A stretch of DNA of 64,000 nt from NCBI RefSeq assembly GCF_001294625.1, contig NZ_CP012677.1, positions 868,001-932,000 on the forward strand, given 5' to 3'. Position 1 is the first letter of the stretch, and every line of letters starts with the position of its first letter. The notes under the pieces were generated by a model. That model searched no databases and was not told the DNA's origin. It was given only the letters and a program-made list of their open reading frames with translations. This document shows positions 38,090 to 49,018 of this stretch, piece after piece. The position numbers and the translations under genes were made by a program. This DNA is from Arthrobacter alpinus. Lineage in GTDB: Bacteria; Actinomycetota; Actinomycetes; Actinomycetales; Micrococcaceae.

Positions 38090-39211
38090 TCACCCTCCAA
38101 TGGCGCTCATGCTGCGCTCGGGCTGGACAAAGTCTGCATCGCCTAGGCCCGGGTGGCCCATGCCGTGGGCCTTCGGTTTGGCCCACATGGCGTCCTGCCA
38201 GCGGGAGACGACGGCGTCGTCGTCGGACTGTGCCGAGCCGGCCCGCAGTAGGGGCAGCAGATCCACTTCCGTGCGGGAAAACAGGCAGCTCATGACCTTG
38301 CCCTCGGCAGTGATGCGGGTGCGGCGGCAGTCGGAGCAGAAAGGTTCGGTGACGGAGGCGATGATCCCCACGGTGCCCAAGAGCTCCGCGGAGCCGGGGC
38401 GCCGGACCTCGAAGCGTTCGGCCGGTGCTCCGTCGCGTGAGCGCGGATCGGGGGCCAGCTCAAAGTCGCTGCTGAGCAATTCGCGGATCTCCGCAGCGGT
38501 GATCATGCCTTCGCGGGTCCAGCCGTGGTCGGCGTCCAGGGGCATCTGCTCAATGAAACGCAGCTCGTAGCCGCGCTCGAGGCACCAAGCCAACAATTCG
38601 GCGCCGTGCCTGTCATTGATGCCGCGCAGCAGTACAGCGTTGACCTTGATGGGGTGCAGCCCGGCGGCCGCGGCGGCCTCGATCCCGGCCAAAACCTGGT
38701 CGAGGAAGGGCCTGCGCGTCAATTGCAAGAAGGCGTCGTGGTGCAAGGTATCCATGGAAACGTTTAGCCGTGTCAGCCCGGCGTCGGCCAAGGCTCGTGC
38801 CTTTTTTGCCAAACCCACACCATTGGTGGTCAGCGAGATAGGCAGTTCCGGGTGATTCCGGCGCAACGCCGCGATGATCTCCACCAGGTCGGCTCGCACG
38901 AGTGGCTCTCCGCCTGTCAGGCGTAGTTCACGCACACCGAGTTTGTTCACGCCCAAGCCCACCAACCTGACGATCTCGGCGGCGTTGAGTAGCTTGTCCT
39001 TCTTGAGCCATTCCAGGCCGTCCTCAGGCATGCAATAAGTGCAGCGAAGATTGCACTTGTCGGTCAGCGACAGTCGCATGTCTGAGGCAACCCGGCCAAA
39101 CTGGTCTGGCAGGCCGGATGAGGTTCCGGCGGGCCGTGGTTGCGTGCTTGCGCTGGGCACAACTGCGGCGGGGACCGCCGGCAAACCAAGTGCTACGCGT
39201 TGGGTGTTCAT
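38090..39211 (-). CDS. moaA: GTP 3',8-cyclase MoaA
   Basis: MoaA is a radical SAM enzyme that with MoaC converts GTP to cyclic pyranopterin monophosphate, the first step of molybdenum cofactor synthesis. The 373-residue protein has the SAM cluster motif CNLRCTYC (about residue 53), LRLTGGEPLVR, and the C-terminal second-cluster cysteines in CSDCRRTRITAEGKVMSC, ending with the Gly-Gly tail required for activity. The N-terminal 35 residues are variable. It diverges from the sulfite-oxidase-like gene across about 117 bp. Confidence 0.96.
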   Translation of the reverse strand: MNTQRVALGLPAVPAAVVPSASTQPRPAGTSSGLPDQFGRVASDMRLSLTDKCNLRCTYCMPEDGLEWLKKDKLLNAAEIVRLVGLGVNKLGVRELRLTGGEPLVRADLVEIIAALRRNHPELPISLTTNGVGLAKKARALADAGLTRLNVSMDTLHHDAFLQLTRRPFLDQVLAGIEAAAAAGLHPIKVNAVLLRGINDRHGAELLAWCLERGYELRFIEQMPLDADHGWTREGMITAAEIRELLSSDFELAPDPRSRDGAPAERFEVRRPGSAELLGTVGIIASVTEPFCSDCRRTRITAEGKVMSCLFSRTEVDLLPLLRAGSAQSDDDAVVSRWQDAMWAKPKAHGMGHPGLGDADFVQPERSMSAIGG

Positions 39212-39328
39212 GGTCCCACGCTACGCCATAGTCAAGTTTTGGGTGCAAGCCGGCACTATGTGGTGCCTGCGAAATTAGAATTGAGGCAACGGGCCAGCAT
39301 GTCAAGTGGCCGGAACGGGAAGGATGCC

Positions 39329-40918
39329 ATGGAAGCGCGTCGATTCTGGGCTGCAGCAGGGCTCGTCGCTGTGGGTGCGGGGGTGGCCGTCGGCGAGCTT
39401 GTTGCGGCGTTTATCACTCCCGCGGTGTCGCCCGTCAGTGCGGTGGGGCAAACCGTCATCGGGATGCTCCCGGGAGGGGTGAAGGAATGGGCCATCCACC
39501 TCTTCGGAACCTCGGACAAGACAGTGTTCCTGGGGTCCATGGTGGTGGTCATCGCCGTGCTCGCTGGGGCTGTGGGCTTGCTGGAGCGAACGCGCCGCGG
39601 TGTGGGCCTGCTCGGGATCGGGCTGTTTGGTGTGCTGGGAATTGCTGCCATTGCCTCCCGTCCCAACATCACGGCGCTAGCATTCGCGGCCCCCGTTGTT
39701 GCCGCCGTGGTGGGCATGGCGCTGCTGGCATGGACGGCCTCCCGTTTCCTGCGCCCCGGTCTGGTGCCAGAGCCGCCCGCTGGCGAGGCCGGCCCCCCGC
39801 GTGCGCCGGCATCCTCGGCTGCGGACCCTGCGTCCTCAACTGCGGCCCCGACGTCCCGGCGGTCGTTCCTTGCCTTTCTGGGCATGGGTGCCGCCGTCGC
39901 GATCATCACAGGAGGTGCCGCGCTCATCGTCCGCCAGTCCGCCGTCGTGGTGGCAGACCTGCGCGCCAAGGTGAAGCTGCCGAGGCCGCTCGTGCCGGCT
40001 CCGGCCGTGCCTGCCGCTGCGGTGCTCGCCACTGCCGGGATCACGCCGTGGCTCACCGACGCCAATGACTTCTACCGGATCGACACCGCCCTAGTGGTGC
40101 CCGCCGTGAATTCCGAAACCTGGAAGCTGACCGTGTCGGGGATGGTCGAGAAGGAAATCACGCTAGATTTTGCGCAGTTGCTGGCCAAGCCGATGGTGGA
40201 AATGTACGTGACCATTGGTTGTGTCTCCAACGAGGTGGGTGGGGACCTGGTGGGTAACGCCCGGTGGCTGGGTTGGCCGGTGCGCGAGCTGCTGGCTGAG
40301 GCCGGGGTCAAACCCGGGGCCGACATGGTTCTTTCCCGCAGCACCGACGGTTTTACGGCCGGCACGCCGCTGCAGGCCATGACGGATACCCGCAACGCCA
40401 TCATCGCCGTGGGCATGAACGGGGCGCCGCTGCCTCTGGTCCACGGCTTCCCGGCCAGGCTCATTGTGCCGGGCCTCTACGGCTATGTGTCGGCGACGAA
40501 ATGGCTGGAGGAGCTAAAAGTCACCACTTTTGCCGCCGATACGGGATATTGGGTGCCGCTGGGGTGGAGCGCCATGGGGCCCATCAAGACAGCCTCACGC
40601 ATTGACGTGCCGCGCTCCGGCGCGAAGACGGCGGCGGGCCCCGTGACGGTTGCCGGGGTTGCGTGGGCGCCCGAGCGCGGCATCTCCGCCGTCCAGGTCC
40701 AGCTCGACGGCGGCCCCTGGAAAGAGGCAGAACTGGCAGTTGCGCTGAACAAGGACACCTGGGTGCAGTGGAAGGCGCCCCTGGATTTACGAGCGGGAAA
40801 TCACGCATTGAAGGTGCGGGCCGTGGATGGCTCAGGCGCTGTCCAGACCGGCGCTGAGGCACCACCAGCCCCGGACGGAGCCACGGGCTACCACACGGTG
40901 AAGTTCACGGCAGGATAG
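39329..40918 (+). CDS. membrane-anchored molybdopterin oxidoreductase, sulfite-oxidase-like
   Basis: The 529-residue protein has four N-terminal membrane segments (about residues 5-30, 55-75, 87-105 and 112-135), then RRSFLAFLG (about 171), an internal Tat-like motif and hydrophobic stretch. The extracytoplasmic Moco domain follows (residue about 240 on), with the cofactor cysteine in VTIGCVSNEVGGD (about 296), and then the Mo-co dimerisation beta domain (VQVQLDGGPWKEAEL). The substrate is unknown; sulfite or methionine sulfoxide-type substrates are possible. ATG 39329 has GGAAGG upstream; ATG 39299 is in frame. It sits between moaA-moaD and moeA. Confidence 0.9.
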   Translation: MEARRFWAAAGLVAVGAGVAVGELVAAFITPAVSPVSAVGQTVIGMLPGGVKEWAIHLFGTSDKTVFLGSMVVVIAVLAGAVGLLERTRRGVGLLGIGLFGVLGIAAIASRPNITALAFAAPVVAAVVGMALLAWTASRFLRPGLVPEPPAGEAGPPRAPASSAADPASSTAAPTSRRSFLAFLGMGAAVAIITGGAALIVRQSAVVVADLRAKVKLPRPLVPAPAVPAAAVLATAGITPWLTDANDFYRIDTALVVPAVNSETWKLTVSGMVEKEITLDFAQLLAKPMVEMYVTIGCVSNEVGGDLVGNARWLGWPVRELLAEAGVKPGADMVLSRSTDGFTAGTPLQAMTDTRNAIIAVGMNGAPLPLVHGFPARLIVPGLYGYVSATKWLEELKVTTFAADTGYWVPLGWSAMGPIKTASRIDVPRSGAKTAAGPVTVAGVAWAPERGISAVQVQLDGGPWKEAELAVALNKDTWVQWKAPLDLRAGNHALKVRAVDGSGAVQTGAEAPPAPDGATGYHTVKFTAG

Positions 40919-41272
40919 GGCACGCGCGGCCAACATCATGGTGCCGTTGCTGCGGCCGCGCCCAGCCAAGCGCATGAGCCCCCTGGCGTTCGGCCAGCAG
41001 CTCGTCGAGACGGCAAGTGGACGTCCCCTGCCACCGGACGTGGCTGTTCTTCCGACACCGGTGGCACCTAAACGAGGCCTTGGGTGTCGCGTTGTATTCG
41101 CTGGCTCCCGTGGAAGGCGGCAACCGCCAGTGCCATCCAAAGAATCGTGCGGGTAAGTTTCCTGACCATCCGCCGCCTTGCCGTCGTTGCGCATGTTTCG
41201 GGTTCCTGACACCGGACGCCACTATGATGAGAGCAAAGTTGAGACGCCCATGCGTTGGGCCGGAAGGACACC
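40919..41272 (+). other. 354-bp gap without a recognisable gene
   Basis: Between the Moco oxidoreductase and moeA all frames are short or unlike any protein I know. A TATGAT box at 41223-41228 with a following GGAAGGAC site indicates the moeA promoter. The rest could be degenerate coding sequence. Confidence 0.4.
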
Positions 41273-42580
41273 ATGCGCAGAACAGTTGTGGAGCATGAAA
41301 TTGCCGTGCGCGAGGAATTGGCGAAAGCCTGGAACGGCCCGGACGGTGCCCTGAAGAACGACGCCGGCACCAGGGTTGTGCTGACGGAGGCAGTGGGCCG
41401 GGTGTTGGCTGCCGAGTTGTTGGCTCCCATCGATCTACCACCCTTTGCCAACTCTCAAATGGACGGCTTCGCCCTGGCGGCTAAGCCCCTTTATAGCCAA
41501 CCGAAAACAGTTGATTCAGTGAAATCAACCACTTTTGTGGTGGCGGCGAGTATTCCGGCCGGAACCGCACCTGCCCCCCTGGCTCCCGGAACAGCCGCAC
41601 CCATCATGACCGGCGCCATGATGCCAGACGGGGCAAACGCCGTGGTCCCCGTGGAGGCGGCACTGCCAGCGGTGTTCCCCGAAGCGGGGGAAGCCGTGTC
41701 CCTGCCAGAAACACAACCTGGTGCTTTTGTCCGGGCACAAGGCAGTGACCTGGTGCGGGGCAGCGTGGCGATAACCGCCGGTACGCTCCTGAACGCCGCA
41801 CATATTGGTCTGGCCTCGGCCTTGGGCGCCACCACCTTGCTCGTACGCCGGCAGCTGCGCGTACTGCTGGTGACCACCGGGGACGAGGTGCTGCTGCCAG
41901 GGGACCCGCGGGCCGGCGACGCGCTGCCAGCGGGCAAGATTTTTGACGCCAACATGGCGCTGCTGCGCGCAAACCTCATGCAATCCGGCGTCGAGGTGGT
42001 GGTAGCGCCCATTGTGCGGGATGAGCCACACGCGCTCCTGGAGCTGCTGGACCACTACGTGATAAAAGAGGCGCTCCCCGACGGCGCATCGAGGGCCGCG
42101 GTGGATCTGATCGTCACCACTGGGGGCATTAGCGCAGGTGCCTACGAGGTGGTGAAGCAGGCCCTTGACGGGCTCGAGGTGGAGTTTGTCTCGGTGGCGC
42201 TTCAACCGGGGGGCCCGCAGGCCCTGGGCAGCTACAAAGGGGTGCCGTTCATCGGCTTTCCGGGCAACCCCGTCAGCGGTGTGGTGTCCTTTGAACTGTT
42301 CCTGCGTCCGGCCTTGACAGCTTTGAGCGGTGCACCGGCCCCACGGCCCAGGGTCCTGGCCACCTTGGCCCACGCACTGACCTCGCCAGATGGCAAGCAC
42401 CAGATCAGGCGCGGCGTGTACACCGGCCCTGGCTTTGAGTCGGCTGCCTCGGTACGGGAAGTAGGGGGACCGTCCTCGCACCTGCTCGGCGCCCTGGCAC
42501 AGGCCAACGCACTGATTCACATCCCCGCCGGGGTCACCGAGTTACAGGCAGGGGCAAAGGTGGAAGTATGGCTATTGTGA
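41273..42580 (+). CDS. moeA: molybdopterin molybdenumtransferase MoeA
   Basis: MoeA inserts molybdate into adenylylated molybdopterin. The 435-residue protein has the N-terminal region with [10 protein letters not shown] (about 61), the MoCF-type domain with [16 protein letters not shown] (about 203) and [13 protein letters not shown] (about 282), then the GFPGNPVSG loop, and a C-terminal barrel domain. GGAAGGAC precedes the ATG. Its end overlaps moaC by 13 bp, so moeA-moaC-mogA-moaE form one operon. Confidence 0.95.
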   Translation: MRRTVVEHEIAVREELAKAWNGPDGALKNDAGTRVVLTEAVGRVLAAELLAPIDLPPFANSQMDGFALAAKPLYSQPKTVDSVKSTTFVVAASIPAGTAPAPLAPGTAAPIMTGAMMPDGANAVVPVEAALPAVFPEAGEAVSLPETQPGAFVRAQGSDLVRGSVAITAGTLLNAAHIGLASALGATTLLVRRQLRVLLVTTGDEVLLPGDPRAGDALPAGKIFDANMALLRANLMQSGVEVVVAPIVRDEPHALLELLDHYVIKEALPDGASRAAVDLIVTTGGISAGAYEVVKQALDGLEVEFVSVALQPGGPQALGSYKGVPFIGFPGNPVSGVVSFELFLRPALTALSGAPAPRPRVLATLAHALTSPDGKHQIRRGVYTGPGFESAASVREVGGPSSHLLGALAQANALIHIPAGVTELQAGAKVEVWLL

Positions 42581-43098
42581 CTGAACCCCAAACTTCCTCA
42601 GTATTAACACATTTGCGCCAAGACGGGACGGCCCAAATGGTTGATGTGTCCGCCAAAGCCGTGACCACCCGCCAGGCCACGGCCACAGGCACGGTGTCCA
42701 CCACCGCCGCCGTCATGGCCCTGCTCGGTGCCGGCGAGCTACCCAAGGGCGACGCCCTGGCGGTGGCCCGCGTGGCAGGCATTATGGGGGCGAAGAAAAC
42801 CCCCGAGCTGATCCCGCTGTGCCATCCGCTGCCCATCTCCAAGGTCACCGTCGATTTTGAGCTTGGGACCGGTGCCGTCACCATCCTGGCCACCGTGAAG
42901 ACCCGAGGCGTGACGGGGGTAGAAATGGAAGCACTGACGGCCGTGTCCATTGCCGCGTTGAGCGTGTACGACATGATCAAGGCGGTGGACAAGCATGCAG
43001 TGATCTCCGGCATCCAGGTGCTGGCCAAGAGCGGCGGCAAGAGTGGCGACTGGACCGTGCCCGCTGCCGTCCCCGATGAAAGCGAGAGCCCCGCATGA
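42568..43098 (+). CDS. moaC: cyclic pyranopterin monophosphate synthase MoaC
   Basis: MoaC completes conversion of the MoaA product to cyclic pyranopterin monophosphate. The 176-residue protein has the motif set [37 protein letters not shown] and [27 protein letters not shown] with the catalytic Lys in YDMIKAVDK. It overlaps moeA by 13 bp and mogA by 4 bp (ATGA). Confidence 0.96.
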   Translation: MAIVTEPQTSSVLTHLRQDGTAQMVDVSAKAVTTRQATATGTVSTTAAVMALLGAGELPKGDALAVARVAGIMGAKKTPELIPLCHPLPISKVTVDFELGTGAVTILATVKTRGVTGVEMEALTAVSIAALSVYDMIKAVDKHAVISGIQVLAKSGGKSGDWTVPAAVPDESESPA

Positions 43099-43584
43099 GC
43101 GCCTGCGAACAGGCAAACTCCCTGGGTGCGGCCGGCGTGGTGATTGCCTCCACCCGTGCCGCCCTGGGTGTTTATGAGGATAAGACCGGACCCATCATTG
43201 CCGACTGGCTGAGCGAACACGGCTTCGACACCGGTGCCCCAGTGGTGGTTCCCGACGGCCCATCGGTGGGCTCGGCGCTACGGGCCCTGCTGAGCCAGCG
43301 CCCCGCCGTCGTGCTGACAAGCGGCGGCACCGGCCTGAGCCCCACGGACGAAACCCCGGAGATGACACGCCCATTTTTGGAACGCGAAATCCCCGGCATC
43401 ATGGAGGCCATACGCGCCGCAGGACTGGCCAAGACGCCCATGGCCGCACTGAGCCGCGGGTATGCCGGCAGCAACGGGCGCACCTTGATCGTGAACCTTC
43501 CGGGCTCACCCGCGGGCGTCATGGACGGACTCGCGGTGCTGGACCCCATCATCAAGCACCTGTGCGAACAGTTGAGCGGCGGTA

Positions 43585-43595
<11 letters not shown>
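43095..43595 (+). CDS. mogA: molybdopterin adenylyltransferase MogA/MoaB
   Basis: MogA/MoaB proteins activate molybdopterin by adenylylation before MoeA inserts molybdenum. The 166-residue protein has the MoCF fold: [34 protein letters not shown] (about 75-89), and [21 protein letters not shown]. Its length fits the MoaB/MogA type, so the exact name is a matter of convention. It is coupled at both ends: ATGA with moaC and an 11-bp overlap with moaE. Confidence 0.93.
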
Positions 43596-44861
<1,266 letters not shown>

Positions 44862-44864
44862 CCC

Positions 44865-45356
44865 GTGAAGAAACTGCGCATCTCGAAAACAAAGATCTGG
44901 GTAGCCCTGATCTGCCTGCTGCTGGTGTTCTACATGGTGGTCATGCTGCAGCGGGCGCTCCTGCTCCTGGTCTCCCCGGAATGGGAGGCCAAGCTGCTCG
45001 GTGCCTCCTATTTTGTGCTCCCGCTCGTGGCGGGCTGGGCGCTGATCAGCGAATTGCTTTTTGGTGCACGCATGGAAAAGATGGCCAACATTCTCGAGGC
45101 CGAGGGTGCGTTGCCGGTAGATAATTTACCGCGCACCCCCGGTGGCCGCATTGTCCGCGCCGCGGCGGATGCCGAATTTGAGAAGTACAAGCTCGAGACC
45201 GAGTCGGCGCCGGAAGACTGGCGGTCCTGGTTCCGGCTCTCCTGCGCCTACGACGCCGCCGGGGACCGGAAGCGGGCCCGCAAGGCAATGCGTGACGCCG
45301 TAGCCCTCTACCGCCAATCTCTGGCCCATGGCGGGTCGGCGAAACCGGTATCCTAG
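44865..45356 (+). CDS. membrane protein with TPR-like C-terminus
   Basis: The 163-residue protein has two N-terminal membrane helices (about residues 11-36 and 44-63) followed by a soluble part with a TPR-like helix pair (DWRSWFRLSCAYDAAGDRKRARKAMRDAVALYRQS, residues about 120-154). It begins at GTG 3 bp after dapB and is surely cotranscribed with it. Genes of this type adjoin dapB in Arthrobacter relatives. Role unknown. Confidence 0.85.
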   Translation: MKKLRISKTKIWVALICLLLVFYMVVMLQRALLLLVSPEWEAKLLGASYFVLPLVAGWALISELLFGARMEKMANILEAEGALPVDNLPRTPGGRIVRAAADAEFEKYKLETESAPEDWRSWFRLSCAYDAAGDRKRARKAMRDAVALYRQSLAHGGSAKPVS

Positions 45357-45361
45357 CCATC

Positions 45362-45451
45362 ATGGTTCCAGTTACTGCCCCATGTTCGGCAATGTTCGCC
45401 GTCAACAAGGACGGGCAGCTGCGCGACCTCGGACAGGCCGGGGCTCACTGA
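45362..45451 (+). CDS. possible 29-residue upstream ORF coupled to the hydrolase
   Basis: ATG 45362 opens a 29-codon frame (MVPVTAPCSAMFAVNKDGQL start) whose TGA shares its last base with the ATG of the hydrolase gene (TGATG), suggesting translational coupling. There is no clear ribosome-binding site and no family is recognised. It may be a chance frame. Confidence 0.3.
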   Translation: MVPVTAPCSAMFAVNKDGQLRDLGQAGAH

Positions 45452-46257
45452 TGGCGGGCATCACGCACAACCCGCGCGACGGCGTCGAACTTTCCTATGA
45501 CGCGGTCGGTGAGGGTGAACCGATCCTCCTGCTGCACGGCAGTGCGCTCAGCCGGGCCATCTGGCGCGGATTTGGTTACACCAAGGCGTTCCGCGAACGC
45601 TACCGGGTCATCACCATGGACCTGCGCGGACACGGGCGCAGCGGTAAGCCGGACACCCCGGATGCCTACTCCATGAACACGCTGGTGGCCGACGCCCTGG
45701 CCGTCTTGGACGCCGACGGAGCGCCACGGGCCCACGTTGGCGGCTACTCGGTGGGTTCCCGCATTGCGTTCTCGCTCGCTGTCACCGCCCCGGAACGACT
45801 GCTGTCGTTGACAACACTGGGCGGGACGTTCCGCATCCAGCCAGGCAGCGTGGGGCAGCTGTTCTTCCCCGAGTACGACGACGCCCTGGGCCAAGGCGGG
45901 ATGGCGGGCTTTGTGGCGGGCTGGGAGCGGCGCATGGGCCACGCACTGGATCCGCAGACACGGTCCGCGTTCCTGGCCAACGACGCCCCTGCACTTCGCG
46001 CCTATTTGCGTCAAACTGAGGTTGAACCGGCCATTTCTGAGGAATCTGTGGCAGCGATCACCGTCCCGGCACTGCTCATGGCAGGAACGCGGGATCCGGA
46101 ACGGTTGGCGGACTCCCGGCGCGCCAGCGTGCTGATGCCCAACGCCACGCTCGTTGAACTTCCCGGCAGGGACCATGGCAGAACCTTGGTCCCTGCCCAA
46201 CCCGTTCTGGAGGTGTGGCTGCCTTTCCTCGCTAGGGAGGCGTCGGCGACGTCGTAG
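45451..46257 (+). CDS. alpha/beta hydrolase
   Basis: The 268-residue protein has the alpha/beta-hydrolase layout: oxyanion region LLLHGSALSR, DLRGHGRSGKP, the nucleophile elbow GGYSVGSR (Ser near residue 99), and the terminal His in GRDHGRTLVP. The acid is probably in MAGTRDPERLAD. Substrate unknown; esters, lactones or haloalkane-type substrates occur in the family. It lies between the dapB pair and dapA. Confidence 0.9.
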   Translation: MAGITHNPRDGVELSYDAVGEGEPILLLHGSALSRAIWRGFGYTKAFRERYRVITMDLRGHGRSGKPDTPDAYSMNTLVADALAVLDADGAPRAHVGGYSVGSRIAFSLAVTAPERLLSLTTLGGTFRIQPGSVGQLFFPEYDDALGQGGMAGFVAGWERRMGHALDPQTRSAFLANDAPALRAYLRQTEVEPAISEESVAAITVPALLMAGTRDPERLADSRRASVLMPNATLVELPGRDHGRTLVPAQPVLEVWLPFLAREASATS

Positions 46258-46306
46258 ACGGGAGGCGGTCCGTGGCGTGCGTTCCACGAAATCATCGCGG
46301 AGCAGG

Positions 46307-46312
46307 TAACGT
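46307..46312 (+). promoter_or_regulatory. -10 box for leaderless dapA
   Basis: TAACGT lies 7 nt before the dapA ATG (46320), matching the spacing at dapB, ftsK and dapF. Confidence 0.5.
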
Positions 46313-46319
46313 TTTAGCT

Positions 46320-47225
46320 ATGTCTGCCTCTGATGCTAGTAATCGTCCCTTTGGAACACTGGTGCCCGCCATGGTCACCCCTTTCACCCTCGATGGTGAA
46401 GTTGATTACAAGCAGGCAGCCGAGCTTGCCATCAAGCTGGTCGACGACGGCTGCGATGGCCTCGTTGTCACCGGCACCACTGGAGAAACCTCTACCCTGA
46501 CGGATGAGGAAAACCTCGGCATGTTCGCCGCCGTCCTGGAGGCTGTGGGGGACCGGGCCCGGGTCATCGCCGGCACCGGGACCAACGACACCCGCCACTC
46601 CATCAGCCTGTCCCGGCGCGCAGCAGCCTTGGGCGTCCACGGCCTGCTCATCGTCACGCCGTACTACAACAAGCCCAGCCAGGCCGGCATCCAGGCCCAC
46701 TTCGAGGCCATCGCCGACTCCACCGAACTGCCCGTGATGGTTTACGACATCCCGGGCCGGGCCGGCGTCGCCATCTCCACCGAGACCATCATCAAGCTCG
46801 CCGACCATCCGCGCATCATCGCCTTGAAAGATGCCAAGGCCGATTACGCCCAGACCACCCGAGTCCTGGCCAACACCGACCTTGAGGTGTACTCGGGCGA
46901 CGACGGACTGACCTTACCGCTGATGGCCGCCGGCGCCATCGGACTAGTCTCCGTCAGCGCGCACATAGCCCCCCAAAAGTTCCGCGCCCTCATCGACGCC
47001 GCGGCCGCCGGGGACTTTGGCACTGCCCGGCGCCTGCACTTTGACTTGGATCCGGTCATTCGGGCCGCCATGGGACACGTGCAGGGCGCCGTCGCGGTCA
47101 AACAAATTCTCAAGTGGCAGGGAATCCTGTCCAACTCGGTAGTCCGGCTTCCCCTCGTGGAACCGGGCGAGGACGAGATTGCCATGATCAAGGCCGACCT
47201 TGCGGAAGCTGGAATGGAATTCTAG
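46320..47225 (+). CDS. dapA: 4-hydroxy-tetrahydrodipicolinate synthase
   Basis: DapA condenses pyruvate and aspartate semialdehyde at the lysine branch point. The 301-residue TIM barrel shows the TGTTGETSTLT substrate loop (about 48-58), the Tyr in TPYYNKPSQAG, and the Schiff-base Lys in IIALKDAKAD (about residue 173). The ATG follows a TAACGT box by 7 nt. rnj starts 2 bp after its stop. Confidence 0.96.
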   Translation: MSASDASNRPFGTLVPAMVTPFTLDGEVDYKQAAELAIKLVDDGCDGLVVTGTTGETSTLTDEENLGMFAAVLEAVGDRARVIAGTGTNDTRHSISLSRRAAALGVHGLLIVTPYYNKPSQAGIQAHFEAIADSTELPVMVYDIPGRAGVAISTETIIKLADHPRIIALKDAKADYAQTTRVLANTDLEVYSGDDGLTLPLMAAGAIGLVSVSAHIAPQKFRALIDAAAAGDFGTARRLHFDLDPVIRAAMGHVQGAVAVKQILKWQGILSNSVVRLPLVEPGEDEIAMIKADLAEAGMEF

Positions 47226-47227
47226 AG

Positions 47228-48919
47228 ATGACCCAGACCACCGAGCCCGGACTGCGCACCCCGCCACCCCTGCCGCCGGGCACCCTGCGCATCGTTCCGC
47301 TGGGCGGCATTGGCGAAATCGGCCGGAACATGACGGTCTTTGAAGTGGCCGGCAAACTATTGATCGTCGACTGCGGAGTGCTCTTCCCGGAGGAGGACCA
47401 GCCGGGCGTCGACGTGATCTTGCCCGACTTCTCCTACATCGAGGACCGGCTTGAGGACGTGGTGGGCGTGGTGCTCACCCACGGCCATGAGGACCACATC
47501 GGTGCCGTGCCGTACCTTTTGCGGCTGCGCGGTGATCTCCCGCTGATCGGTTCCCAGCTGACGCTTGCCTTCATCGAGGCCAAGCTGATGGAGCACCGTA
47601 TTAAGCCATCGACCCTGACCGTCAAAGAAGGGCACGTTGAGCAGCTGGGCCCGTTCCAGTGCGAGTTCATCGCCGTCAACCACTCCATACCGGACGCCTT
47701 GGCCGTCTTCATCCGGACCGCTGGCGGCACCGTTCTACACACCGGCGACTTCAAGATGGACCAGCTGCCCTTGGATGGCCGCACCACCGACCTGCGCCAC
47801 TTTGCCAGGCTGGGCGAGGAAGGCGTGGACCTGTTCCTGGTCGATTCCACCAACGCGGACGTCCCCGGCTTCACCACCAGTGAGGCAGAAATTGGACCAA
47901 CCCTGGAGGCATTGTTCGGCAAGGCCGCCAAGCGCATCATCGTGGCCAGCTTCTCCTCCCACGTGCACCGCGTCCAGCAAGTCCTCAACGCCGCCGTCAT
48001 GCACAACCGCAAGGTCGCGTTCGTGGGCCGCTCCATGGTGCGCAACATGGCCATTGCAGCGAAATTGGGTTACCTGTCCGTTCCGGCCGGGGTGCTGGTC
48101 GACATGAAAAACGTGGACAATCTACCTGACAACAAAGTGGTCCTAATGTCCACCGGGTCACAGGGTGAGCCCATGGCTGCCTTGTCCCGCATGGCCAGCG
48201 GTGACCACAAGATCGCCGTCGGCAAGGGCGACACCGTCATCCTCGCCTCCTCGCTGATCCCCGGCAATGAGAACGCCGTTTACCGGATCATCAACGGCCT
48301 GCTCAGACTTGGCGCCGACGTCATCCACAAAGGTACAGCCAAGGTGCACGTCTCCGGGCACGCCGCCGCTGGCGAACTGTTGTACTGCTACAACATTCTC
48401 ACCCCCAAGAACGTCATGCCGGTCCACGGCGAGACCCGGCACCTCATTGCCAATGCCAAGATCGCGCAGTCTTCAGGGGTGCCCGTGGAGAACATCCTGC
48501 TCACAGAGGACGGCTCCGTCATCGATCTGGTCGATGGCACGGCCCGCGTTGTGGGCCAGGTCGAATGCGGTTTCGTCTACGTGGACGGCCACAGCGTCGG
48601 GGAGATCACCGATGAAGACCTCAAGGACCGGCGCACGCTTGGTGATGAGGGCTTCATCTCCATCATCACCGTGGTGAACCGCTCCACGGGTAAAATTGTC
48701 ACGGGCCCGGACATCCACGCACGCGGCGTGGCGGAGGACGATTCCGTCTTTGACGAGATCAAGCCGAAGATCGCCGCCGCCCTGGAAGAAGCCGTCATGG
48801 CCAACACCGAACACACCACCCACCAGCTCCAGCAGGTGGTGCGCCGGGTGATCGGCAGCTGGGTCAGCCGCAAGCTCCGCCGCCGGCCCATGATCATCCC
48901 GGTGGTCCTGGAAGCGTAG
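47228..48919 (+). CDS. rnj: ribonuclease J
   Basis: RNase J is a metallo-beta-lactamase-fold endo- and 5'-exoribonuclease in RNA maturation and decay. The 563-residue protein has VVLTHGHEDHIGA (about residue 81-93), NHSIPDA, the HTGDFKMD motif, beta-CASP motifs including SFSSHVHRVQQV and the VSGHAAAGE block (about 377). The dapA-rnj pair is conserved in actinobacteria. ATG 47228 is close behind dapA; the upstream open frame is a shadow. ftsK follows. Confidence 0.97.
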   Translation: MTQTTEPGLRTPPPLPPGTLRIVPLGGIGEIGRNMTVFEVAGKLLIVDCGVLFPEEDQPGVDVILPDFSYIEDRLEDVVGVVLTHGHEDHIGAVPYLLRLRGDLPLIGSQLTLAFIEAKLMEHRIKPSTLTVKEGHVEQLGPFQCEFIAVNHSIPDALAVFIRTAGGTVLHTGDFKMDQLPLDGRTTDLRHFARLGEEGVDLFLVDSTNADVPGFTTSEAEIGPTLEALFGKAAKRIIVASFSSHVHRVQQVLNAAVMHNRKVAFVGRSMVRNMAIAAKLGYLSVPAGVLVDMKNVDNLPDNKVVLMSTGSQGEPMAALSRMASGDHKIAVGKGDTVILASSLIPGNENAVYRIINGLLRLGADVIHKGTAKVHVSGHAAAGELLYCYNILTPKNVMPVHGETRHLIANAKIAQSSGVPVENILLTEDGSVIDLVDGTARVVGQVECGFVYVDGHSVGEITDEDLKDRRTLGDEGFISIITVVNRSTGKIVTGPDIHARGVAEDDSVFDEIKPKIAAALEEAVMANTEHTTHQLQQVVRRVIGSWVSRKLRRRPMIIPVVLEA

Positions 48920-49005
48920 CTGCCGTAGACGTACGGGCAGCACTGCCGTTGAATTTGCACGGAGCCGCCCCGCCCCAAATCCGCTGGTTTAGGCGTAAAT
49001 TCGGG

Positions 49006-49011
49006 TAGCGT
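49006..49011 (+). promoter_or_regulatory. -10 box for leaderless ftsK
   Basis: TAGCGT lies 7 nt before the ftsK ATG (49019); there is no ribosome-binding site. Confidence 0.5.
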
Positions 49012-49018
49012 TGGGCGT

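Noticed and set aside
39212..39328. Possible Moco riboswitch between moaA and the oxidoreductase
   Set aside because: The intergenic space is about 117 bp and no conserved Moco RNA fold could be traced by eye.
40919..41272. Several short frames between the Moco oxidoreductase and moeA
   Set aside because: None has a ribosome-binding site, family resemblance or plausible composition; recorded as a gap instead.
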